Notes under the pieces: model-generated
Told to the model about the DNA's origin: nothing
Databases searched by the model: none
What the model saw: the letters and a program-made list of their open reading frames with translations, nothing else
In this document: piece by piece, positions 16,670 through 24,851 of the stretch
Layout: each line of letters begins with the position of its first letter
How positions within the stretch are numbered: the first letter of the stretch is position 1
Position numbers and translations under genes: made by a program
DNA from: an uncultured Coriobacteriaceae bacterium
GTDB taxonomy: Bacteria; Actinomycetota; Coriobacteriia; Coriobacteriales; Atopobiaceae
Direction: 5' to 3'
NCBI GenBank assembly: GCA_902773995.1
Contig: CACYGL010000027.1
Location: 1 to 48,319, forward strand
DNA length: 48,319 bases

Positions 16670-18232
16670 TCATCCGCGGCGGCGGGTGAAGCGCGCGAGG
16701 GCGGACTTGATGAAGTGCGCCTCGGGCACCTTGAAGAGCATGGCAAGCCCGTAGGTAACTAGCACGGAGGGGATGCCCGCCACCGCGCAGTACAGCAGCG
16801 CGAGAAACGTGTGCCCTTCGCAGCTGCCCACCACAGCCGTGAGCACCCAGAGGATAGCAAGCCCCGCACCGGCTCCGGCCAACCCAAAGAGAACCGACTT
16901 CACAAACGACTTCAGCACCGAGCCAAAGCCCACGCGACCCAGCGAGGAACGCAGGTTCACGATGGTCACGATGTCAACCAGCAGGAAGAAGACAAACGAA
17001 GTGAGCGCAATCACGAACATGGAGCCCGTCTCGCCAAACCATGCGGGGTTGAGCAACAACAGCACGGCAACCTGCCCGGCGCCGCCCACCACGTTTGCCA
17101 GCGCATAGACCCTCATCTGGCGCATGGACGAGGTTACCTTCTGGAAGTACATGCCAATGCCGTAGAACGGCAGCGCGCAAGCAAGGCCGCAGATGTAGGC
17201 GGTGGTCATGGAGAGTTGGTCGGCAGTGAACTTCCCCGCGGCAACGAGCGAGGCCAGCGGCATGGAGAACGCAACGAGGTACATGCCAAACGGCACCATG
17301 AAGAAGAGAATCTGGCTCATGCCAGAGGCAACGCCGCGCTTGAAGCCGTCGATGTCGTCATGCGCAAAGCGGTCTGAGAGCTCGGTGAACATGGCCGTGG
17401 TAATGGGCACGGCGAGAATTGCGTAGGGCAGCGTGTACCACAAGCGCGCGTAGTAGATGACCGACGCGCCGGAAACCGAGACGGAAAGCGAGGTGCTCTG
17501 CTGCACCGACGTAGTGACAAACGACGTGATCATGACCACCAGCGACGGAATGCCAATGGAGAGCGTGTCCTTGAGCGCCGGGTCATGCCAGTCGATGTGC
17601 CACGTGAGGTGGATGCCGTGCTTGCGCAGCGATGGCATCTGGACCAGCACCTGCACGGCCACGCCAGCGGGGTTGCCAATGGCCAGAATCAGCGTGGCCA
17701 GCGTGGGGTTCACGTTCACCAGCGCCGCATACAGCAAAAACGAGGCCGTAATGACAAAGTTGTTGAAGATGGAGCTGGCGCTGCTCCAGAAGTAGTCCCT
17801 CTCGGCATTGAGCACGCCCGAGAAAATCGACGAGAGCGAGTAGAGCACGACCTCCACCACGAAGAACCTAAAGAGGTAGGTGGCAAAGTCCGCGTCGAAG
17901 TCACTTGTGGCCGAGAAGGACTGCGTCCACACGAGCTGCGCGGCAAAGATGAAGCCGAGAACGGCCACGGCACCCATGAGCAGCGTGACGATGGAGACGA
18001 GGTTCGAGGTGTAGCGGCTGGCGCCCTTCTCGCCCTCGCGCTGCTTGACCGACATGTAGACCGGCAAAAACGCCGTGACAAGCATGCCGCCCACGACAAT
18101 CTCGTAGAGCTGGTTTGGCAGGTTGTTGGCCACGGAGTAGCAGCTTGCCACCATGCCGGCGCCAAGCGCGAAGCTCTGGCCCCAGGTGCGGAAGAAGCCC
18201 GTGATGCGGCTCACGATGACAAGGAAGCTCAT
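16670..18232 (-). CDS. murJ: MurJ/MviN lipid II flippase
   Basis: A polytopic MOP-superfamily protein with about 14 predicted membrane helices; MurJ moves lipid II across the membrane for peptidoglycan synthesis. The N-terminal VSRITGFFRTWG and VANNLPNQLYEIVVGGML match the family. The clear frame opens at an ATG (18232) with no ribosome binding site. Upstream in the same frame the protein-like sequence AESTENQVGRNAAL precedes it without a start. In a different frame, an ATG at 18351 overlaps the stop of the preceding small gene (ATGA) and encodes MSHTPKHMATGEKRP. The likely original gene therefore started at 18351 and has lost or gained one base near 18266-18280. There is no kinase-like tail as in M. 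tuberculosis MviN. It is the last gene of the kinase/phosphatase block. Confidence 0.9.
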   Translation of the reverse strand: MSFLVIVSRITGFFRTWGQSFALGAGMVASCYSVANNLPNQLYEIVVGGMLVTAFLPVYMSVKQREGEKGASRYTSNLVSIVTLLMGAVAVLGFIFAAQLVWTQSFSATSDFDADFATYLFRFFVVEVVLYSLSSIFSGVLNAERDYFWSSASSIFNNFVITASFLLYAALVNVNPTLATLILAIGNPAGVAVQVLVQMPSLRKHGIHLTWHIDWHDPALKDTLSIGIPSLVVMITSFVTTSVQQSTSLSVSVSGASVIYYARLWYTLPYAILAVPITTAMFTELSDRFAHDDIDGFKRGVASGMSQILFFMVPFGMYLVAFSMPLASLVAAGKFTADQLSMTTAYICGLACALPFYGIGMYFQKVTSSMRQMRVYALANVVGGAGQVAVLLLLNPAWFGETGSMFVIALTSFVFFLLVDIVTIVNLRSSLGRVGFGSVLKSFVKSVLFGLAGAGAGLAILWVLTAVVGSCEGHTFLALLYCAVAGIPSVLVTYGLAMLFKVPEAHFIKSALARFTRRRG

Positions 18233-18347
18233 GAGGGCGGCGTTGCGGCCAACCTGGTTCTCGGTAGACTCGGCCGCTTGGAAGCGGTCTCCGCCACGCC
18301 TGGCGCAGGCCGCTTCTCGCCGGTAGCCATGTGCTTCGGCGTATGGC

Positions 18348-18515
18348 TCATCGTAGCCGTTCCTCCATATTCTCCGAGGAGCTGTAATCGTCCCAGATTA
18401 CCTTCCTCAGCGCTTTTCCCTCTCGGCGAAATCGCATGGGGACAATGATGCTAGCGACGGCCGCGAAGGCACAGGCAACCGCGCCGATAACTACAAAAAC
18501 ATCAGCCGTTGACAT
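18348..18515 (-). CDS. Small single-pass membrane protein
   Basis: A 55-residue protein with one hydrophobic helix (VFVVIGAVACAFAAVASIIV, residues 6-25) followed by a basic, then acidic cytoplasmic-looking tail (RFRREGKALRK ... SSENMEERLR). GTAGGGGAG precedes the ATG at 18515. It starts 11 nt after the kinase stop and its stop overlaps an ATG in the murJ leader, so it is translationally placed between the two. No family recognised. Position suggests a membrane adaptor or small regulator for the kinase or for MurJ; this is inference. Confidence 0.6.
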   Translation of the reverse strand: MSTADVFVVIGAVACAFAAVASIIVPMRFRREGKALRKVIWDDYSSSENMEERLR

Positions 18516-18526
18516 GTTTTTCTCCC

Positions 18527-20824
18527 CTACTGCAGCCATCCAGCCGCGCGCAGCTGGTCAATCGTATTCCTCAGCACGACCATGTTCTGGTCCTCTATTC
18601 CCTTGGCCTGCGCATCTTCATACTTCTCCTCGGCCGACTGGTAGTAGGCGAGTACCTGGCTGTAATTGCGCTCCCCCTTCGCGAGGAAGGACTGCTGGTC
18701 TGCCGTCACAAAGGCAAGGCGCATATCAACTCGGTAATCATACGGATAGTCCGCCTGCAGGTCCTTAAGCACCGAGAGCGAATCGTCAAAGTCGTCGACG
18801 TTCTGATAGGCTGCGGACAGGTTGAGGCCAATGTTGATGTCGGTCCTCCCGCTTTCGCGCAGCTCCTCCAGAAGCTCGATCTCGCGCTGCGCGTCGCCCT
18901 CGCCGTTGCGCGTGCCATATGCCTCGGCCAGCGCCTCCTTGACCAGCGCGTTCTTGCTGTCGCCAAGCCGCTGGGCCCCCTCCTGGAGCAGGTCGATCTG
19001 CTCGTCGTAGCGCTGGTTGTCGGCGAGCATCTTCCCCTCGTCGAGATACGCCTGCAGCAGGAGGTCCGAGTCATCGAGGGCATCGATGGCGCTCTCGTAC
19101 GAGGCGAGGGCGTCGTCGACGTTCCCCTGCATCTGGTAGACCTCCGCCCGGACGAACGCGGCCTTGCCTTGGTCTGTCAGGTTATTGAGAGAGTCGAGGG
19201 CATCCGAAAGCATCCCGCTCTTTGCCTCCATGAGGGCCTTCTGGAGAACCGCGTCCTCGTTGCTCCCGTCATAGGAGACCGCCTGCTGCTGCGCCCGCAG
19301 GGCGTCTGCGGTGTTGCCCAGCTCGTTGTAGGCACACCCCTCGACGTAATAGACCGCCGAGAGGGTCTCCCCCGAGAGCCCTTCCCTGCTCACGGCCCCA
19401 GAGGAGAACGCGTTCTCCAACGTGTCGATGGCAAGCTGGTAGTTGCCCTGGTGGTAGTAGACCTCCGCAAGGATGAGGTAGCTGTCCACCTGCTCCGGCG
19501 ACATCGAAATGGCCTGCTGCAGGGTCTCCTCCGCCTGGGAGTACTGTCCCCCATCGTCCAGGTCGCGCGCCTGCGCCACCAGGTTCTGGTAGGTGTTTGC
19601 CCGAGCGTTTCCCGCGCTCACGCCTGCGTATGCAAAGCTCGCGATGCCCAGGCCCCAGAGCAGGGCGATTGCCGCATAGGCCATCCTCTTCTTTCTGGAG
19701 AACGCCTTGAAGCGCCGATCCATCTCGTCGACGTCATGCAGCGCCCGGAGCATCTCGTCTGCGCCGGGGAAGCGGTCGGCCTGGCTCTTCGACATTGCCC
19801 GCTCGATGATGGAAACGAGCACCGGGCTTACGGAAAGGTCATAGGACGAGAGCGGCGTCACCTCGTCCAGGGAGCGCTCCGGCGTGTTTCCCGTAAGGGC
19901 GAAGTACAGCGTTGCCCCTATCGAGTAGATATCCGTTCTCGGGCTTATCTCTCCGTAGTCTTGCGTGGTGGTTGCCGTGGCGGCACCAAAGGACGAGTTC
20001 CTCCTAAAGAGCCCAGAGGGACGTGACGTAGCGCTGCCGCTCGCCTGCCCCCTGTCCGACGCATCGAGGACGGTTCCGGCGTCCCCATCACGTGCCACCG
20101 ATGTGTCGAGGACGGTTCTGTCATCTGCCGCGCTCGCAACCGACATATCCAGGACCGTCTTGTCCTCGACCGTCGTGGCATCTCGCACGGCATTGCCGAC
20201 AGCCGTTGCGTCAACGACCGTCTCCCCGACTGCCTGGCCCCCTTCGGAGGCGGGCTTGCCCTTCCCGGCCGTCAAATGCCCGTGGTACTGCTCCGGAGCG
20301 GCATAGCCGTTTGTCAGCCCCAGGAGCTTCACATGGTCCTTGAGCAGCAGGGACGTGTTGAAGTCGATGAGGCAGATGTTGCCGTTGGGCATGACCATCA
20401 CGTTTCGCGGCTTGATGTCGCAATGGATGATGGGGGGCTTCTGACTGTGCAGGTAGGAGACGACCTCACAGAGCTGCTGCGCCCACCGATATGCCTCGGC
20501 CTGGTTTGCGGTGCCATGGTTTCTCACGTAGTGCAGCATGTCTTCACCGGGGATGTAGTCCATCACCGTGTTGAGGCTGCCATCCGGAGACTCGATGATG
20601 TCGTAGATCCGCGGAAGGTACTGGTGCCGAATGCCCTTGAGTATCTCGGCCTCGTTTGCCGAATCCAGGCGCCCCGCCAGCTCTGGCTTTGTCCGCTTGA
20701 TGACGACGTCGATGTCCAGGCGCTTTCTGTGGGCGAGGTAGATGTCGCCCATGCCGCCCTCGCCCAGCGGTCGGATGTTCTCGTAGTCCTGGGACTCCGG
20801 CCCCAGATCCAGCACTTCGCTCAT
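18527..20824 (-). CDS. Transmembrane Ser/Thr kinase with TVxD insert and extracytoplasmic TPRs
   Basis: 765 residues. Residues 15-350 are a Hanks-type kinase: Gly loop GEGGMG (20-25), Lys in VVIKR (near 43), catalytic HCDIKPRN (near 134), metal-binding Asp in IDFN (near 154, DFN rather than DFG), and APEQ. Between APEQ and the next core motif (TDIYSIGATLY) sits an insert of about 100 residues with five T-V-x-D motifs (TVVD, TVED, TVLD three times). One membrane helix lies near 381-400, after a KKR anchor. The remaining 360 residues are tandem TPR-like repeats, predicted outside the cell. The ATG at 20824 has GGAGTGAGGG upstream; a GTG at 20833 overlapping the phosphatase stop is an alternative. 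Catalytic residues look intact, so activity is expected; targets are unknown, with the FHA protein the best candidate. Confidence 0.9.
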   Translation of the reverse strand: MSEVLDLGPESQDYENIRPLGEGGMGDIYLAHRKRLDIDVVIKRTKPELAGRLDSANEAEILKGIRHQYLPRIYDIIESPDGSLNTVMDYIPGEDMLHYVRNHGTANQAEAYRWAQQLCEVVSYLHSQKPPIIHCDIKPRNVMVMPNGNICLIDFNTSLLLKDHVKLLGLTNGYAAPEQYHGHLTAGKGKPASEGGQAVGETVVDATAVGNAVRDATTVEDKTVLDMSVASAADDRTVLDTSVARDGDAGTVLDASDRGQASGSATSRPSGLFRRNSSFGAATATTTQDYGEISPRTDIYSIGATLYFALTGNTPERSLDEVTPLSSYDLSVSPVLVSIIERAMSKSQADRFPGADEMLRALHDVDEMDRRFKAFSRKKRMAYAAIALLWGLGIASFAYAGVSAGNARANTYQNLVAQARDLDDGGQYSQAEETLQQAISMSPEQVDSYLILAEVYYHQGNYQLAIDTLENAFSSGAVSREGLSGETLSAVYYVEGCAYNELGNTADALRAQQQAVSYDGSNEDAVLQKALMEAKSGMLSDALDSLNNLTDQGKAAFVRAEVYQMQGNVDDALASYESAIDALDDSDLLLQAYLDEGKMLADNQRYDEQIDLLQEGAQRLGDSKNALVKEALAEAYGTRNGEGDAQREIELLEELRESGRTDINIGLNLSAAYQNVDDFDDSLSVLKDLQADYPYDYRVDMRLAFVTADQQSFLAKGERNYSQVLAYYQSAEEKYEDAQAKGIEDQNMVVLRNTIDQLRAAGWLQ

Positions 20825-20829
20825 GGCCC

Positions 20830-21525
20830 TCACTCCATGCCAACAACCGCCAGGCTAAAGTTGTCCTTGGCGCCGTAGTTGAGTACTTCCTTCTTGATTG
20901 CCTCGGTCTGCCTACCCCAGTCGCCGTTCTTTGTCAGCTCGTCCAGAGCCCTGCGAAAGATGGCGTCGGGAATGTGCTTGTATACGCCGTCGGTGCACAG
21001 CACGAAGATCTGGCTTGCCCTTACCTTCCCCGTGCGCTTCTGTATGGGGCAGCCCTTCTCGGCTCCCAGCGCATAGCGCAGGTGCCCGTTCTCCGGGTTC
21101 ACGTCGTCTGTCGTCAGCTGAGTTCTGCGCACGTTGAAGAGGCGCCGCTCCACGGAGTAGACCCTACTGTCCCCCACGTTCAGGATGGCGTACTTGTCAT
21201 CCGAGACCCACATGAGCGACACCGTTGTCCCGCAGATCTTTCTCGCAGGCGTCCTGGCGTGGATCTCTCCTCCCGTGACGTCCAGGAGGTTCTCCAACAC
21301 CCTCACGCATACGTCGAAGTCGGGCTTGACCATGAAGGAGCTGTATTGGTCCCAGAACTCCTGCAGCGCGTCTGCCACGGCCTGGCTCGCCTCGTTGCCG
21401 GCAAAGTAGCCGCCCATCCCGTCGGCCACGAGAAACACTCCGGCCTTTTCGTCGTGCCTGAGAAACGTCGCGTCCTGGTTGACCTCGCGAACCAGCCCGA
21501 TCTCACTGATGCTTGCCGTTTTCAT
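20830..21525 (-). CDS. PP2C-family Ser/Thr phosphatase
   Basis: A 231-residue soluble PPM phosphatase, expected to reverse phosphorylation by the neighbouring kinase. All metal-binding motifs are intact: VREVNQDA (near residue 12), VADGMGGYFAG (near 33), NVGDSRVY (near 115), LCTDGVYK (near 180) and AKDNFSLAVV at the C-terminus. No membrane segment. Its start lies 23 nt inside the 3' end of the FHA gene and its stop is 5 nt before the kinase ATG, so the three are translated together. Confidence 0.94.
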   Translation of the reverse strand: MKTASISEIGLVREVNQDATFLRHDEKAGVFLVADGMGGYFAGNEASQAVADALQEFWDQYSSFMVKPDFDVCVRVLENLLDVTGGEIHARTPARKICGTTVSLMWVSDDKYAILNVGDSRVYSVERRLFNVRRTQLTTDDVNPENGHLRYALGAEKGCPIQKRTGKVRASQIFVLCTDGVYKHIPDAIFRRALDELTKNGDWGRQTEAIKKEVLNYGAKDNFSLAVVGME

Positions 21526-23104
21526 TGATAGTCACCTTCAGACGCACCTTGCCAAGCCGCAGCACATCGCCCGTCCTCAGGAGCGCGCGTTCGCCACAGG
21601 CCACGTCATTGATCATCGTGGGGTTGGTCGAGCTCCGGTTGACCACGTACAGGTTTCCCCCGTCGACCTCAAGGTCGCAGTGATGCCTCGAGACCGTTGG
21701 GTTGTAGTCGATGTTCAGGCTGCAGTCCCTGCGACCGATGGATGCGCCCTTCTCCGTTACCTGGAGCGAGAAGGAGCGCTGCTCCTGCGCGTCCCTCAGC
21801 GACACGCACATGGCCTTGCCCTCCTCCGTCACCGGATCGACGACGGTTCCGCCGTCTGACTCCACGTCGATGACGGTACGCTGGTCCCCATCCCCTTGCT
21901 TCTTGAAGTGGTCTTGCTTCCATGCGGCAAACCAGTCGTGGTGCAGCACCGTTGGGGGAAGCAGGTGGTCGTCAAGGCCGGCCGAGAGGGACTCCCCGGT
22001 CTCTGCCTCGGGCTCCTCGCCAAAGAGCAGCGTCCCGTGCTCCTCCTGGCGGTCGAACACCTGGACAAGGGGCTCCTGGGCGGGTTCCGAAAGTTCCTGG
22101 GCGGGTTCCGGGGCGGTCTCCGGAGGCTCCTGGGCGGGCTCCGGAGTTTCCGGGGCGATTGGAGCCACGGTCACACCTGGCGCCGGTTGGGGCGCGCCAG
22201 ATGCCCCGCGCACCGAGGCCAGGTCTACGTCCTTGATCGGGAAGGTCCCGTCTACAGCCGGGGGGAGATCCTCCTGCTCGTCAAAGCCAAAGTCGTCGAA
22301 GGGGTCCTCCGACTCGATAGCCTCGGCGGCACCGCTGTCCCCGCCCGCGAGCATGGCACGCGCCTCGTCGCGCGTGGGGCGCTCCTCCGGGTGGAGAGAG
22401 CAGAGCCGCCGGATTGCCTCCCGGTCCTTCTCCGCCAGGGAATCCGGCATGGGAAATGCTTCCCCGCGCAGCCTTCTCTCCAGGGCTGCCTTCTTGCCGT
22501 CCGCCGTGGCAGGTCCATCGTCCAGGAACGGAAGGCGGCCGCAGAGGCAGCGATACAAGACGAGTCCCAGCGAGTACAGGTCCGCAGGCTCGTCCGTCTC
22601 GCCCTGGAGGATGACCTCGGGGGCCGCATAGTCAACGTCTATGGTCTCCAGGGCAGCAGCCACGTTGAAGTCGCTGACCAGCACGTTGCCGTCCGCCAGG
22701 AACACGTTGTTGGGAGTCAGGTTCCCGTGGACGTATTCCGACCCGTCGAGGGCGTCGAGGATGCCCAGCCCCAGGGAAGCGGCATCTGGTGTCGCGAGGG
22801 CACTTTGACTGAGCAGGCGTTGCCGGAGACTCTCCATTACCGGAAGCCGCAGCTGCAGGTCGAACCAGTCCCCATCCCAGATGGTGTTCGACTCCTGTAC
22901 CGGCATCTCACCCGTGAAGGAGCTCTGGAGGATGGACTCGGAGAGGGTGGCGTGGAGCTCCCTTCCCCTGGCGTGAATGACCTTGATGGCGCAGCGACCA
23001 CCTGTGCCGTCTTGTGCTTCGTAGACGGCAGAGGACGCCGTTCTGCCAATCATCCGGGCCAGTTTCCAGCTGGAAAAAACGACGGTGTCTTTCCGGTACT
23101 TCAT
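21503..23104 (-). CDS. Pseudokinase-FHA protein
   Basis: 533 residues, no membrane segment. Residues 10-255 are kinase-like: Lys in CAIKVI is kept (near 40) and SDFN (near 145) keeps its Asp, but the catalytic loop reads HGNLTPNN (near 126), with Asn for the catalytic Asp, and the Gly loop is degenerate. A Pro/Glu linker (about 256-405) contains PEPAQEP-type repeats. Two T-V-x-D motifs follow (TVID near 410, TVVD near 420). A C-terminal FHA domain (about 440-525) has the phosphothreonine-binding signature GRR, SRHH and NRSSTNPT. The start overlaps the upstream stop (ATGA). It is probably a phospho-reader scaffold that may also bind its own TVxD sites, as GarA and OdhI do with their N-terminal Thr; the partner is unknown. 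Confidence 0.88.
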   Translation of the reverse strand: MKYRKDTVVFSSWKLARMIGRTASSAVYEAQDGTGGRCAIKVIHARGRELHATLSESILQSSFTGEMPVQESNTIWDGDWFDLQLRLPVMESLRQRLLSQSALATPDAASLGLGILDALDGSEYVHGNLTPNNVFLADGNVLVSDFNVAAALETIDVDYAAPEVILQGETDEPADLYSLGLVLYRCLCGRLPFLDDGPATADGKKAALERRLRGEAFPMPDSLAEKDREAIRRLCSLHPEERPTRDEARAMLAGGDSGAAEAIESEDPFDDFGFDEQEDLPPAVDGTFPIKDVDLASVRGASGAPQPAPGVTVAPIAPETPEPAQEPPETAPEPAQELSEPAQEPLVQVFDRQEEHGTLLFGEEPEAETGESLSAGLDDHLLPPTVLHHDWFAAWKQDHFKKQGDGDQRTVIDVESDGGTVVDPVTEEGKAMCVSLRDAQEQRSFSLQVTEKGASIGRRDCSLNIDYNPTVSRHHCDLEVDGGNLYVVNRSSTNPTMINDVACGERALLRTGDVLRLGKVRLKVTINENGKHQ

Positions 23105-24747
23105 TGGGCTATCCCAATTACGATGCCCGTCATGTCCTCTGACGGATGCTCCTTGGTCGCCTCGTCAATCAGGGCGCGCAGCTTCTCCTCTTCCGTGCCG
23201 TCGCCCGAGCATGCGGCCACGACGCGCTCTGCAGGCAGCGCGTGGTAGAGCGACGACGACGCCACCAGGAAGCAGTCCCCCGCCGCAAAATCAATCTCCC
23301 TGACGTGCGGCTCCAGTACCATCTCCTCGTCCCGCATTCCCAGGTACTGCGTGAGCTGGGTCCTCATGCTCGAGCCAAGCGAGTCGGTGGAATCGTCCAC
23401 GGAGAGGACTTCGGCCTTGCGGTCGCGAACCCGCACGACCACGCTGTGTCCCACATTGCAGGCCCATGCGCGGTAGTCCTGCACGAGGAGCATGGCGAGG
23501 GATGCACGGCTTCCCGAGAAGTTCTCGTCATTGTGCTGGCAGACCCGCTGATTGATGGCTGCGCATGCCCGGTGGAGATACTCTGGCGTCTCTCCTGAGT
23601 CTTCCGGGATCTCGGGATACATCTCGTCGAGGACGCCTGCGGCTATGGTTGTGGCCTCTGGCCCGTCCTCCCCTTCCAGTACCGCAAAGACCTGCGGGTC
23701 CGAGATTGGCGTGGGTTCCTCGTCGCTGACCACGGCAGACTGGTCGCCCTCTCGTCTTGACAGACAGCGCGAGTAGAAATTGTCTTCGTTCTCTTTCCCG
23801 GCGCCGTTTACCGTGGCCGCCGCCTGCATGGCGTTCAGCTTCAGGAACTCCCTCACGGTTCCGGAATAGTCGTCCAGGAACAGCAGCAGGTCGGCAAGGG
23901 CGGCAACGTTGGGGTCGTCCCCCGCCTTGAGCTCCTGCCCCAGCGCCTCCTTCTGCTGGGCATCACCAGCGATCGCCGCCTGCATCAGCTTGTATATGCC
24001 CGCCAGCCCGTCTTTGCTTGTGCCATAGAGCTCGTCCGCGACCCTCGCCGCCTCTGCCCCATCTCGCAGGTCTGTCGCAAGGACCAGCTTCTGGCGCAGC
24101 CTGCTCTCCTCGGAGACGTGCTCCAGGTAGCGTGGCGAGTCCAGCAGCTGGCGCGCCTCGTCAAAGCTGCCTGCATAGCGCAGGCACTCGATGTTGTCGA
24201 GGAGAAACGCCTCCTGCTCCCCAAACTTCTCCTCACATGACCGCAGGAAGGAAGCGGCGTCCTCGTACTTCTCCTGGGCCAGAAGGAGCTCGTACTTCAG
24301 GTGGTATCCGGCATATGCGTCCGGGCTGCTGGTCATCGCCTGGTCTGCGAGGCGGATCATCCGGAACTGGCTGCCCTGATTCTGATAGAGCAGTCCGAGC
24401 AGCGTGACCACATGCGGGTAGTCGGAGGTGCCCTCCGCCAACTGCAGCGCGCGCTCCATGCTCTTCTGGACGAGCTTCTCGATTCCCAGCGAATTGGCCG
24501 CGAGCGCAACCGCCGTGCATACAGACGGGTTCTCGTATCCGCCGTGGATGGCATCCTGATAGCAACGAAGGGCAATCACCGGCTCGCCGCCGAGAAGGAA
24601 CGTGTTGCCCAGATTGTAGAGGACTCTTGCTGACCCGTCCCACTCCTCGCCGTACAGTTGGAATAGCTGCTCGCGAGCCTCCTCGTAGTTGCCTTCATCC
24701 AGCATCTTTTCGGCTGACGCCAGTTGTTCCCACATGACATGTTCCAT
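23101..24747 (-). CDS. TPR protein with degenerate PP2C domain
   Basis: 548 residues, no membrane segment. Residues 1-300 are TPR-like helical repeats (ASAEKMLDEGNYEEAREQLF, LYNLGNTFLLGGEPVIALRC). The last 240 residues follow the PP2C fold but lack most metal ligands. ENEDNF is kept at the start. The DGMGG position reads LEGEDGPE, the GDSR position reads GHSV, the TDG position reads SSS, and only EDMTG near the end keeps an Asp. It is likely a pseudophosphatase that binds phospho-proteins rather than cleaving them. The stop overlaps the next ATG (ATGA). It sits between the secretion part and the signalling part of the locus, as a bridge would. Confidence 0.78.
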   Translation of the reverse strand: MEHVMWEQLASAEKMLDEGNYEEAREQLFQLYGEEWDGSARVLYNLGNTFLLGGEPVIALRCYQDAIHGGYENPSVCTAVALAANSLGIEKLVQKSMERALQLAEGTSDYPHVVTLLGLLYQNQGSQFRMIRLADQAMTSSPDAYAGYHLKYELLLAQEKYEDAASFLRSCEEKFGEQEAFLLDNIECLRYAGSFDEARQLLDSPRYLEHVSEESRLRQKLVLATDLRDGAEAARVADELYGTSKDGLAGIYKLMQAAIAGDAQQKEALGQELKAGDDPNVAALADLLLFLDDYSGTVREFLKLNAMQAAATVNGAGKENEDNFYSRCLSRREGDQSAVVSDEEPTPISDPQVFAVLEGEDGPEATTIAAGVLDEMYPEIPEDSGETPEYLHRACAAINQRVCQHNDENFSGSRASLAMLLVQDYRAWACNVGHSVVVRVRDRKAEVLSVDDSTDSLGSSMRTQLTQYLGMRDEEMVLEPHVREIDFAAGDCFLVASSSLYHALPAERVVAACSGDGTEEEKLRALIDEATKEHPSEDMTGIVIGIAQ

Positions 24748-24851
24748 CTTCTACGTAGGGGGTTGGTATTCGTCGAGCCCTTGGGCGCAACAACGTTGGC
24801 TACTGGCGCCACGGCTATAAGCCGGCGTCCTTGATGGAGGGCACTCTGTCA

